A DNA stretch of 64,000 nt from CAVUCH01 sp963697705 (GTDB taxonomy: Bacteria; Acidobacteriota; Vicinamibacteria; Vicinamibacterales; JAENWD01): the NCBI GenBank assembly GCA_963697705.1, contig CAVOPA010000019.1, positions 372,001-436,000 on the forward strand, written 5' to 3'. Under the pieces are notes generated by a model that saw only the letters and a program-made list of their open reading frames with translations, was not told the origin of the DNA and made no database searches. The translations under genes were made by a program, and so were the position numbers. The first letter of the stretch is position 1. The number at the start of each line of letters is the position of its first letter. Positions 55,519 to 63,918 of the stretch are shown piece after piece.

Positions 55519-56274
55519 ATGAGATCGTTTGTAGTGATTGCCGCCCTGAGCCTGGTGCTCTGGTCCTCTCCGTCTTTTGCCCAGGGGACGACCACCACGC
55601 CGCCGGCCACGCCGCCGGCCACGCCGTCAGCCGCGCCGCCGGCCTCGGCCCAGACCCAGCCCGCACCTCCACGCCCGTTCCCGCAGGGCACCAAGTTCGC
55701 CTTCATCAACATCCAGCGGGTCGCGGGGGAATCGACTGAGGGCAAGGCCTCCACCGCGAAGGTGCAGGCGCTGAACCAGCAGAAGGTCACACAGCTCAAT
55801 GACCTCAACAAGAAGTTGCAGGCGGACCAGGCGAAGCTGCAGCAGCAGTCATCGGTGATGAGCGAAGCCGCCCGTGGGCAGCTCGAACGCGACATCGACC
55901 GGCAGCAGAAAGAGATCCAGCGGTTCACGCAGGACGCGCAGGAAGAAGTGCAGCAATTGCAGCAGGACCTCCAGAACGGGTTCCAGGGCCGGCTGCTGCC
56001 CATCATCCAGCAGATCGTCGCCGAGCGGGGGCTCGAGATTCTGTTCAGCCAGAATGATTCCGGCATCGTGTGGGCCGACACGGCGCTCGACCTCACCAAC
56101 GACGTGATCAAGCGCTTCGACGCGGCCGCCCCTGCCGCCACGAGCACCGCCCCCACGACCACACCGGCTGCGCCCCCGGCGGGAACCACGGCCGCGCCCG
56201 CTCCTGCGGCCAAGCCCCCGGCTGGAACTGCGAAGCCTCCCGCCACGGGGGCTCCGAAGCCGCCGCAGCGGTAA
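55519..56274 (+). CDS. Periplasmic chaperone Skp/OmpH
   Basis: A 251-residue periplasmic chaperone for unfolded outer-membrane proteins. A signal peptide (VVIAALSLVLWSSPSFAQ) is followed by a Thr/Pro-rich linker, then the OmpH core (KFAFINIQRVAGESTEGKAS) with long tentacle helices (QQKVTQLNDLNKKLQADQAK, DRQQKEIQRFTQDAQEEVQQ). VAERGLEILFSQND closes the core. A Pro/Ala/Thr-rich tail of about 50 residues is an addition relative to E. coli Skp. AAGGA Shine-Dalgarno. The bamA-skp pairing is standard. Confidence 0.88.
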   Translation: MRSFVVIAALSLVLWSSPSFAQGTTTTPPATPPATPSAAPPASAQTQPAPPRPFPQGTKFAFINIQRVAGESTEGKASTAKVQALNQQKVTQLNDLNKKLQADQAKLQQQSSVMSEAARGQLERDIDRQQKEIQRFTQDAQEEVQQLQQDLQNGFQGRLLPIIQQIVAERGLEILFSQNDSGIVWADTALDLTNDVIKRFDAAAPAATSTAPTTTPAAPPAGTTAAPAPAAKPPAGTAKPPATGAPKPPQR

Positions 56275-56283
56275 CGGCCAGTA

Positions 56284-56312
56284 GAGAAGAGGTGCCGAGC
56301 GCACCTCTTCTC
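56284..56312 (+). terminator. Perfect 12-bp hairpin after skp
   Basis: GAGAAGAGGTGC (56284-56295) and GCACCTCTTCTC (56301-56312) pair perfectly around a 5-nt loop (CGAGC), 10 nt after the skp stop. No T-tract follows, so it may be a weak terminator, an mRNA-stabilising stem or an attenuator before fabZ-lpxA. Confidence 0.6.
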
Positions 56313-56415
56313 GTGTACCATCCCTCCGGATCGCACGATGTCAGGCGCCGACGGCTCGGCGCCCCGGCAGCCCGGGTGCGGCGCTGCCAGCGCGCCGAAT
56401 GTGTGACGGAAGTCT

Positions 56416-57666
56416 GTGCCTATCAACATCCCCCTGCTCCTCGACCGACTGCCGTATCGCTATCCGTCCCTCCTGGTGGATGCCGTCGTCCAGCACGAGC
56501 CCGGGCGCCGCCTGGTCGCCGCCAAGAACGTCACCGTCAACGAGGAATTCTTTCAGGGGCACTTCCCGGGCACCCCGCTGATGCCCGGCGTGTTGATGAT
56601 GGAGGCGCTGGCCCAGGTCGCCGCGCTGCTGCTGTTCGAGCGCGACAATGCCGCACCAAACGTGCAGGCCTACCTGCGGGGCGTGAACAACGCGAAGTTC
56701 CGGCGGCAGGTCGTGCCCGGGGATCGGCTGCGGCTCGAGGTCACCCTCGGCCGGGAGCGTCCGCCGCTGGTGCGGGCGCACGGCACGGCGTACGTCGGCG
56801 ATCAGGTCGTCGCGGAAGGGGACCTGCTGCTGGTGTTGAAGGTCCGGTCCCAGATCGATCCGCGCGCCATCGTGCATCCCGACGCCGAGATCGGCGAGGG
56901 CACCATCGTCGGGCCGTTTGCCACCGTCGGCCCGCACGTGCGCATCGGGAAGCAGTGCCGCATCGGGGCCTCGGCCATCGTCGACGGGTGGACCGAGATC
57001 GGCGACGAGACGCAGGTGTTTCCGTTTGCGTCGATCGGGCTGATGCCGCAGGACCTCAAGTATCGCGGCGAGAAGACGCGGCTGGTGATCGGCCGGAAAA
57101 ACATCTTCCGGGAGTTCGTCACCGTGCACCGCGGTACGCACGGCGGCGGCGGGTTGACGAGCATCGGCGACCGTAACCTCTTCATGGCGTACACCCACGT
57201 GGCCCACGACTGCCGGATCGGCAACAACACGATCTTCGGCAACGCGGCGACGCTCGGCGGACACGTGTGGGTCGAAGACTACGCGACGATCAGCGCGTTC
57301 TCGGGCGTGCACCAGTTCTGCCGCGTCGGCGAGCATGCGTTCATCGGCGGCTACTCGGTCGTCACCAAGGACGCCATGCCGTTTGCGAAGACGGTCGGCA
57401 ACCGGGCGCGCATCTACGGCCTGAACACGATTGGCCTGATGCGTCGCGGGTTCACCGAGGAGACGCTGAGCAAGTTGAAGCGGGCATACCGCTACCTGCT
57501 CGTGTCGAAGCTGACCACGAGCCGCGCCCTGCGCCAGATCGATGACGACGACACGCTCAGCTGCCCCGAAGTGCAGTACCTCGTGGAGTTCATCCGCAGC
57601 TCGCAGCGAGGCGTCATCCTGCGTCGCGCCACACGCCGCGCCGAAGAAATGGTGGCCGACGAGTAG
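56416..57666 (+). CDS. Fused FabZ dehydratase - LpxA acyltransferase
   Basis: A single 416-residue frame. Residues about 1-143 are FabZ, (3R)-hydroxyacyl-ACP dehydratase: LLLDRLPYRYPSLLVDAVVQ, and GHFPGTPLMPGVLMMEALAQ with the catalytic His and Glu. Residues about 147-416 are LpxA, UDP-GlcNAc acyltransferase: hexapeptide repeats (IDPRAIVHPDAEIGEGTIVG), catalytic His in YTHVAHDCRIGNN and the C-terminal helical domain. No stop or indel separates them. In many bacteria fabZ and lpxA are adjacent genes; here they are joined. The GTG start follows GGAAG. The enzymes compete for the same 3-hydroxyacyl-ACP, so fusion may couple supply and use. Confidence 0.9.
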   Translation: MPINIPLLLDRLPYRYPSLLVDAVVQHEPGRRLVAAKNVTVNEEFFQGHFPGTPLMPGVLMMEALAQVAALLLFERDNAAPNVQAYLRGVNNAKFRRQVVPGDRLRLEVTLGRERPPLVRAHGTAYVGDQVVAEGDLLLVLKVRSQIDPRAIVHPDAEIGEGTIVGPFATVGPHVRIGKQCRIGASAIVDGWTEIGDETQVFPFASIGLMPQDLKYRGEKTRLVIGRKNIFREFVTVHRGTHGGGGLTSIGDRNLFMAYTHVAHDCRIGNNTIFGNAATLGGHVWVEDYATISAFSGVHQFCRVGEHAFIGGYSVVTKDAMPFAKTVGNRARIYGLNTIGLMRRGFTEETLSKLKRAYRYLLVSKLTTSRALRQIDDDDTLSCPEVQYLVEFIRSSQRGVILRRATRRAEEMVADE

Positions 57667-57709
57667 ACGCCCCGGTGGCGCTCGGCGGCATCCTGCGCAC
57701 GGAACTGCC

Positions 57710-58531
57710 ATGAGGCTCGGTGTCATCGCCGGCAACGGCCGCTTTCCCTTTCTCGTGCTCGATGCTGCACGCGCCCTGGGGCACGAGGTCACGATCATCG
57801 CGGTCAAGGAGGAGGCCGGGCCGGACCTGGCGGCGGCTGCGGCGCGCCAGCCCGGAACGGAGCTGCACTGGGTCTCCCTCGGGCAACTGGGCAAGTGCAT
57901 CTCTTTGCTCAAGGGCGCCGGCGTGCAGCACGCCGTCATGGCCGGACAGGTCAAGCACGTGAAGATCTTCTCCGGCATCGTCCCGGACCTCACGCTGCTC
58001 TCGGTACTGACGCGGCTGCGCGCCAGGAACACCGATGCGTTGATTTCTGCGGTGGCCGACGTGATGCGCGACCACGGCATCGAGTTGATGAACTCGACGG
58101 CCCTGCTCACACCCCTGCTCGCGCCGCCCGGTCAACTGACCGCGCGCGGTCCGTCGCCAGACGAGCAGCGGGACTTGTCTTTCGGCTACGGCATGGCCGA
58201 CCGCATCGCCGCGCTCGACATCGGGCAGGCCATCGCGGTCAAAGACGCCGCTGTTGTCGCCGTCGAGGCGATGGAAGGCACCGACGAAATGATCGCGCGC
58301 GCGGGACGGCTGGCAGGCCCCGGCGCGCGTATCGTGAAGGTGGCGAAGCCGAACCAGGACATGCGGTTCGATGTGCCGGTCATCGGCGTTGCCACGGTCG
58401 ACGCGATGCGCGCGGCCGAAGCCACCGCACTGTCGATCGACGCGGGACGGACGCTCGTGTTCGATCGGCCTGCCGTTACTGATGCCGCCGATCGTGCCGG
58501 CATTGCCATCGTCGCACGGAGCCTTTCATGA
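57710..58531 (+). CDS. lpxI: UDP-2,3-diacylglucosamine diphosphatase LpxI (DUF1009)
   Basis: A 273-residue lipid A enzyme that hydrolyses UDP-2,3-diacylglucosamine to lipid X, replacing LpxH. LGVIAGNGRFPFLVLDAARA opens the N-terminal domain. The C-terminal DUF1009 domain has DIGQAIAVKDAAVVAVEAME, TDEMIARAG and VKVAKPNQDMRFDVPVIG, the last with the conserved catalytic Asp region. ATG 57710 was chosen to give the conserved MRLGVIAGNG start. It lies 43 nt after fabZ-lpxA and overlaps the next gene. Confidence 0.9.
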   Translation: MRLGVIAGNGRFPFLVLDAARALGHEVTIIAVKEEAGPDLAAAAARQPGTELHWVSLGQLGKCISLLKGAGVQHAVMAGQVKHVKIFSGIVPDLTLLSVLTRLRARNTDALISAVADVMRDHGIELMNSTALLTPLLAPPGQLTARGPSPDEQRDLSFGYGMADRIAALDIGQAIAVKDAAVVAVEAMEGTDEMIARAGRLAGPGARIVKVAKPNQDMRFDVPVIGVATVDAMRAAEATALSIDAGRTLVFDRPAVTDAADRAGIAIVARSLS

Positions 58532-59475
58532 TCGGCGCCGGCGTCGTTCGCGTCGCGGTGGTGGGCGTGGGACACCTCGGGCGGCATCACGCGCGAATCC
58601 TGTGCGGCCTGCCCGGCGTCCAATTGACAGGCATCCTCGACCTGAATCACGAGCGCGCACGAGACATTGCGGCGGCCTGTGGCACGGAGGTCTTGACGGA
58701 TGTGTCGCAGCTGACCGGTGCGGTGGACGCGGTCACGATCGCCGTTCCGACCGAGTCGCACCTGGCCGTCACGCTGCCGATCGTCGAGGCCGGCATTCCC
58801 GTGCTCGTCGAGAAGCCGCTGGCGCGTTCGGTTGCGGAAGCCGACGTCTTGCTCGCCGCGGCGCGGGAGCGCGGCGTGACCGTGGCGGTCGGACACACCG
58901 AGCGGTTCAATCCGGCCGTTGACGCGGCGCGGACGCACCTGCAGGTGCCCCGGTTCATCGAAGTGCACCGGCTGGGCACGTTCCCGGAACGCAGCCTCGA
59001 CATCGACGTCGTGTTCGACCTGATGATTCACGACCTCGACGTCATCCTGTCGATCGTCCAGTCTCCGGTGACGGCGATCGATGCCGTCGGTGTGCCGGTG
59101 CTCACGCCCCGCATCGACATCGCGAACGTGCGGCTGCGGTTTGCCTCGGGATGCATCGCCAACCTGACGGCCAGCCGCATCAGTCGCGATCGCGTGCGGA
59201 AAATCCGGTTCTTCCAACCGGAGTCGTACGTATCGGTCGACTACGCCGCGCAGGAACTCGAAGTGTGGCGACTGGTCCGCCCCAAGACGGGCGCACCGAG
59301 CATCGAGGGCGGCAAGAAGGAGGTGGCGAACGAGGAGCCGCTCAAGCGCGAGCTGGCGGACTTCGTCGACGCGATCCGGACCGGCCGCCAACCGGGCGTA
59401 ACCGGCGACGATGGCCGACGCGCGCTGCAGCTCGCGCAGCAGATTACCGAGCAGATGACGATAGCGGGGACGTGA
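58528..59475 (+). CDS. Gfo/Idh/MocA-family oxidoreductase in the lipid A cluster
   Basis: A 315-residue NAD(P)-dependent sugar oxidoreductase. The Rossmann fold starts RVAVVGVGHLGRHHARIL, with VEKPLARSVAEADVLL (EKP signature Lys) and VGHTERFNPAV. The ATG overlaps the lpxI stop. Gfo/Idh genes are often found between lpxI and lpxB in Deltaproteobacteria-like clusters. Some relatives (GnnA) make UDP-3-keto-GlcNAc for 3-amino lipid A, but no GnnB aminotransferase is in the window, so that role is only a suggestion. lpxB was not found here. Confidence 0.85.
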   Translation: MIGAGVVRVAVVGVGHLGRHHARILCGLPGVQLTGILDLNHERARDIAAACGTEVLTDVSQLTGAVDAVTIAVPTESHLAVTLPIVEAGIPVLVEKPLARSVAEADVLLAAARERGVTVAVGHTERFNPAVDAARTHLQVPRFIEVHRLGTFPERSLDIDVVFDLMIHDLDVILSIVQSPVTAIDAVGVPVLTPRIDIANVRLRFASGCIANLTASRISRDRVRKIRFFQPESYVSVDYAAQELEVWRLVRPKTGAPSIEGGKKEVANEEPLKRELADFVDAIRTGRQPGVTGDDGRRALQLAQQITEQMTIAGT

Positions 59476-59516
59476 CGCATGGTTTCCCCGCTGCCGGGTT
59501 CCGAGAAGATCAAGCA

Positions 59517-60416
59517 ATGAGTTCAGAAGTACTCGACGATATCGCAGCCAGGATCACGGAAGGACAGGCGCTCACCGACGCTGACGCGGAGGCGCTCGCT
59601 TCCACCTACGACATCGTCTCGCTCGGGATGATCGCCGACGACCTGCGCCGGGCGCGCCATGGCACGCGGACGACGTTCCTGCGCGTGGCACACGTGGCCG
59701 GCGTGGACGGCCGCGAGCAGAGCTCCGGCCGTCCACCTTCGGCACGGGAGCTGCGGCTGGCGACCCTTTTCTCCGACATCGATGAGGCGCGGGCGGCAGT
59801 CCGCCGGGCGGCAGAAATGGCCGGTCCGGTCCCCGTGAGTGGGTTCTCGCTGGCGGATATCGAGCAGGCTGCGGCAGGCGACGTCGCGCGCGTGCGCCTG
59901 TGGCTCGATACCCTGCGCGACGCCGGCCTCGCGACGATTGATGAAGCGCCGGTCGACCTGCTCGAGGCTCCCGCGGCGCTGCTCGAAGCCGCCGAGGCAA
60001 GCGGAATGCCCGTGGCGCGCATGACCGTGCACACCGCGAGCTCCGACGGGCCGCTGCCGCTCATTCGTCTGGTCGCGTCGATGCAGGCGGGGGCGCACGG
60101 CGTGCGCGTGTTCGCGCCGATGCCGCGGCGCCCCGGCGCCGAGCCGACCACAGGCTACGAAGACGTCAAGTCGGTTGCCCTCGCGCGGATCCTGTTGCCC
60201 AGCGTCCCGCACATCCAGGCAGACTGGACGCTGCACGGACCAAAGCTGGCGCAGGTGGCGCTCACCTTCGGCGCTGACGACATGGACAACGTCTCGCCAA
60301 TCGACGAGGTGGCGGAAGGACGCCGGCGTGCACCTCTCGAGGAAATCCGCCGGAACATCCGCGCGGCCGGTTTCGAGGCTGTGGAGCGGGACTCCCGCTT
60401 CGCGCTCGTGGGCTGA
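59517..60416 (+). CDS. MqnE-like protein without radical SAM cysteines
   Basis: A 299-residue protein resembling aminofutalosine synthase MqnE. N-terminal helices (ITEGQALTDADAEALASTYD, IVSLGMIADDLRRARHG) and the C-terminal barrel end (WTLHGPKLAQVALTFGADDM, RNIRAAGFEAVERDSRF) match the family. Where MqnE has NPTNVCxxxCxxC, this protein reads TTFLRVAHVAGVDG, and it contains no cysteine at all. It therefore cannot bind the usual 4Fe-4S cluster or do radical SAM chemistry. It is co-transcribed with mqnA (TGATG overlap). It may be a pathway scaffold or a repurposed enzyme. Confidence 0.75.
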   Translation: MSSEVLDDIAARITEGQALTDADAEALASTYDIVSLGMIADDLRRARHGTRTTFLRVAHVAGVDGREQSSGRPPSARELRLATLFSDIDEARAAVRRAAEMAGPVPVSGFSLADIEQAAAGDVARVRLWLDTLRDAGLATIDEAPVDLLEAPAALLEAAEASGMPVARMTVHTASSDGPLPLIRLVASMQAGAHGVRVFAPMPRRPGAEPTTGYEDVKSVALARILLPSVPHIQADWTLHGPKLAQVALTFGADDMDNVSPIDEVAEGRRRAPLEEIRRNIRAAGFEAVERDSRFALVG

Positions 60417-61264
60417 TGCCGGTTCGCATCGGCGCCGTCACCTATCTGAACGCCAGGCCCCTGGTGCGGGGCCTCGAGCAGTCGCCCGGACGCTTCGAGG
60501 TCCGCTACGACCTGCCGAGCCGTTGTGCCTCCCTCCTGCACGCGGGCGACATCGACCTTGGGCTGATCCCGTCGATCGAATACCTCGGCGGCGATTACCG
60601 CGTCGTTCCCGGTGTAGGCGTGGTATCCGACGGCGCGGTGGCGTCGGTCGCCATCTTCACGCGCGTGCCCGTAGCCGACATTCGGTCGCTCGCGCTCGAC
60701 ACGAGCTCCCGCACGTCGGTCGCGCTCGTGAAGGTCCTGTGCGCGCGCCACTTCGGCATCACGCCGGTCTATGTGTCGGCTGGCCCGGATCTCGCCGCGA
60801 TGCTGGACGTCGCCGATGCGGCGCTCCTCATCGGGGAGCCGGCGCTGCTGGCGGACTACGAACGCCGCCACCTCCAGAAGATCGACCTCGGCGCGGCGTG
60901 GAAGGCGATGACGGGCCTGCCGTTCGTGTATGCGTTCTGGGCCGGCGCCCCGGACGTGCTCACGTCCGACGACGTCCGGCGGCTGCAGCAGGCGCGCGAC
61001 GACGGCCGCCGTGATTCCGACGAGGTCGCGGCGCAGTACTTCCCCAACGACCCCGGTCGGCAGGCGCTCGGGGCCGCCTACCTGCGCCAGTACATCCGCT
61101 ACGACATCGGCGAGCGCGAACGGGCCGCGCTCGAGCGCTTCTTTACCCTCGCGGCAGAGATCGGAGCAGCGCCCGCGGCACGGCCGCTCCGGTTCTACGC
61201 CGCGCCGGCGGATGGCTGGCGCGCCAGTGCGCATGAGCGCCCGGCGGCGCGGGCGGTAAAATGA
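60416..61264 (+). CDS. mqnA: Chorismate dehydratase MqnA
   Basis: A 282-residue periplasmic-binding-protein-like enzyme that dehydrates chorismate to 3-enolpyruvyl-benzoate, first step of the futalosine menaquinone route. VRIGAVTYLNARPLVRGL opens the protein; GDIDLGLIPSIEYL, ALDTSSRTSVALVKVL and ALLIGEPALLA are family motifs, then KAMTGLPFVYAFWAG. It overlaps the MqnE-like gene and mqnC at both ends. Confidence 0.92.
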   Translation: MPVRIGAVTYLNARPLVRGLEQSPGRFEVRYDLPSRCASLLHAGDIDLGLIPSIEYLGGDYRVVPGVGVVSDGAVASVAIFTRVPVADIRSLALDTSSRTSVALVKVLCARHFGITPVYVSAGPDLAAMLDVADAALLIGEPALLADYERRHLQKIDLGAAWKAMTGLPFVYAFWAGAPDVLTSDDVRRLQQARDDGRRDSDEVAAQYFPNDPGRQALGAAYLRQYIRYDIGERERAALERFFTLAAEIGAAPAARPLRFYAAPADGWRASAHERPAARAVK

Positions 61265-62484
61265 GCGGGATGCCTTTGACCAGCCTCATCGACCGGGTGG
61301 CCGCGGGCGAGCGCATCTGGCGCAACGACGCGCTCGCGCTGTTCGCGCAAGCACCCACGCACGTGCTCGGCCGCCTTGCCGACGGTGTGCGCGCGCGCAA
61401 GCATCCGGGACGGCTGGTCACTTACATCATCGATCGCAACGTCAACTACACGAACGTGTGCGTGGCACGCTGCTCCTTCTGCGCCTTCTATCGGCCGGTG
61501 GGATCGAGCGAAGGCTACGCGCTGTCGTTCGACGAGATCTTCCGCAAGATCGAGGAGACAATCGCGGTCGGCGGCGGCCAGTTGCTCCTGCAGGGCGGCC
61601 ATAATCCCGACATCCCGCTGCAGTGGTACGAAGACCTGTTCCGGGCGGTCAAGGAGCGGTATCCCACGTTCCGGCTCCATGCCCTCTCGCCGCCGGAGGT
61701 GATCCACATCGCACGCCTTTCGGCGCTGCCGGTGCCCCAGGTGATCCGCCGGCTCGTGGCGGCAGGCCTCGACAGCATCCCGGGCGGCGGGGCGGAGATT
61801 CTGGTCGACCGCGTGCGGAAGCTGCTGCACTGCTACGGGAAGGCGAGTGCCGACGAGTGGCTCGACGTGATGCGCCACGCGCACCACGCTGGACTGCGGA
61901 CGACCGCCACGATGATGTACGGAACAGTGGAGACTCTCGAGGAGCGACTGGAACACATGTTCCGCCTGCGCGAGCTGCAGGATGAGACCGGCGGGTTCAC
62001 GGCTTTCATCACCTGGAGCTACCAACCCGCGCACACGGAGCTCGCTGGCGTCGAGGCGACAGGCGTCGAATACCTGCGCACGCTGGCCATGGCGCGCCTC
62101 GTGCTCGACAACTTCGACAACCTGCAGTCGTCCTGGGTCACGCAGGGTGGGAAGGTCGGGCAGTTGAGCCTTGCCTTCGGCGCCAACGACATGGGCTCGG
62201 TGATGATCGAAGAGAACGTCGTCCGGGCCGCCGGCGCCAGCTACTGCATGGACGAAGTCGAGATCGTCCGCAACATCGAGAACGCCGGGTTCATTCCCAA
62301 ACGCCGCAACATGCACTACGACGTGCTCGGCGATCCGTTCTTCCGCCAACACGACGTCCCACGGATGACGACGCTCGCCACCGCGAAGGCCGCAGGCGAA
62401 GCAGGCGTTCCCGCGGAACTGCTGCAGTACCCCGCCCGGAGCAGGGTGGGGAAGGCGGGGCGGACAGATGCTGGGCGCTCGTAA
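61261..62484 (+). CDS. mqnC: Cyclic dehypoxanthinyl futalosine synthase MqnC
   Basis: A 407-residue radical SAM enzyme cyclising dehypoxanthinyl futalosine, third step of the futalosine pathway. The CX3CX2C cluster motif is at Cys 67, 71, 74 (NVCVARCSFCAFYRP). Other markers are GGGQLLLQGGHNPDIPLQWY, LDSIPGGGAEILVDRVRKLL and SLAFGANDMGSVMIEENVV. The ATG overlaps the mqnA stop. The stop codon is immediately followed by a TGCATTG-type repeat element. Confidence 0.93.
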   Translation: MSGMPLTSLIDRVAAGERIWRNDALALFAQAPTHVLGRLADGVRARKHPGRLVTYIIDRNVNYTNVCVARCSFCAFYRPVGSSEGYALSFDEIFRKIEETIAVGGGQLLLQGGHNPDIPLQWYEDLFRAVKERYPTFRLHALSPPEVIHIARLSALPVPQVIRRLVAAGLDSIPGGGAEILVDRVRKLLHCYGKASADEWLDVMRHAHHAGLRTTATMMYGTVETLEERLEHMFRLRELQDETGGFTAFITWSYQPAHTELAGVEATGVEYLRTLAMARLVLDNFDNLQSSWVTQGGKVGQLSLAFGANDMGSVMIEENVVRAAGASYCMDEVEIVRNIENAGFIPKRRNMHYDVLGDPFFRQHDVPRMTTLATAKAAGEAGVPAELLQYPARSRVGKAGRTDAGRS

Positions 62485-62637
62485 TGCACACGGCACAATG
62501 CACAATGCACAAGCGCGGATGAAGCGCTTTGCAGGGCGTGAGCTGCGAGGCTTGCCTGCATCGCCGACATTCGCCGGGCTTCCTGCGGCCGCAGGTCATT
62601 CCGACGCATTGTGCATTGTGCATTGTGCATTCTGCAT
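62484..62637. repeat. TGCACAA / TTGTGCA inverted arrays between mqnC and the amidohydrolase gene
   Basis: The left arm (62484-62512) has TGCACAA-type words ending GCACAATGCACAATGCACAA; the right arm (62605-62637) carries the reverse complement of that 20-nt core with no mismatch. The loop is about 92 nt with no gene. The first arm begins in the last base of the mqnC stop. It is the same family as the hemW leader repeat. Confidence 0.85.
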
Positions 62638-62661
62638 CGCCCAGGCCCGCAGGGCCGCCCC

Positions 62662-63913
62662 GTGCGCCTGAGGGCCCGCTGGGTCGTGCCCGTCTCATCG
62701 CCGCCGCTCGACGATGGATGGATTGACGTTGCGGATGATCGCATCACGGACGTGGGACACGGCGTCGTGGACGGCGGACGCGGGAACGAACGCGATCTCG
62801 GACGTGTGGCGTTGATGCCTGGGCTCGTCAATGCCCACACGCACATCGAGCTGTCGTATCTGGCGGGCGCGGTCGCGCCCGCCTCGCGGTTCACTGACTG
62901 GATACGCGAGGTCATGGCGCTCAGGCGCGCACAGCCGGACGCGGCCGCGCCGCAAATCGTGGACGCCGCGCGGGACGCGATCGCCGCGATGGAGGCGGCT
63001 GGTACGGCAGCCGTTGGCGATATCAGCAACACGCTGGTAACCGTGCCGCTGCTGAATGCTGCGTCGCTCGCGGCCGCGGTTTTCTTTGAGTTGCTGCGAT
63101 TCAGGGGCCGTGAAGCGGCGACCGTGATTGAACAGGCCGCCGAGCGCGTGCGCAACGCGACGCCGGCGCCGCACGTGCGAGTCTGGCCGGCGCCACACGC
63201 GCCGTACTCGGTCTCGGCGCCCCTCTTCCAGGCGCTGCGCCGATGGCTCGACAGCGTCGCCCCTGGCCCGCACGAGCGTGCACCTTGCCGAGTCGGTTCA
63301 GGAGACGGACCTGCTGGCGTCCGGCAAAGGTCCCTTTCGCGACCTGCTGGAGGATCTCGGCGCCTGGGACGACGAGTGGACGCCACCGGGGTGCGGCCCG
63401 GTGGAATACCTGGAGCGGCTCGCGTTCCTGCGCCCGCGCACGCTGGCCGTGCACGGCGTCCAGATGGACGACGTGGATCTCCGGCGCATCGCCCGAGCGG
63501 GCGCGACGCTGGTGACCTGCCCCCGAAGCAACCGCCACGTCGGCGTGGGCGACCCGCCGATCGGGCGCTTTTACGAATCGGGTGTGCCGATCGCGATCGG
63601 GACCGACAGCCTGGCGAGCGCGCCGGATCTCGGCGTGTTCGGTGAGCTGGCCGCGATGCGTGCGCTCGCACCGGAGGTGCCAGCGGCACGCCTGCTCGAG
63701 AGCGCGACGCTCGTCGGCGCCCGTGCGCTCGGCTGTGCGCAGTGGCTGGGTTCAATCGAGGCGGGCAAGAGCGCGCGGCTGCTCGCGGTGACGATCCCGC
63801 CCGGCGTCGGTAACGTGATGGAGTATCTGGTCAGCGAGGTCGAGCTCGCGCACGTGCGCTGGGCGCCGCTGCCAGCCGAACGCCGCGACGCCGGCGCGTA
63901 CTCGTGGAACTAG
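62662..63913 (+). CDS. Amidohydrolase, probable aminodeoxyfutalosine deaminase, frameshifted
   Basis: ATZ/TRZ-type amidohydrolase of about 416 residues when joined. Metal and catalytic motifs are VNAHTHIELSYLAG, PHAPYSV, SVHLAESVQE and IAIGTDSLASAPD. It sits in the mqn cluster, where related enzymes deaminate 6-amino-6-deoxyfutalosine. The frame breaks in the C-run at 63260-63263: removing one C joins LDSVALARTSVHLAES. The GTG start at 62662 (VRLRARWVVPV) lies 25 nt after the repeat element; an upstream ATG inside the repeat is not preferred. The substrate is inferred from context. Confidence 0.78.
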
Positions 63914-63918
63914 ACGGG

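Noticed and set aside
53006..55672. An 888-codon minus-strand open frame opposite bamA
   Set aside because: It mirrors the third-position GC bias of bamA. It has no signal peptide or domain pattern, whereas bamA is complete.
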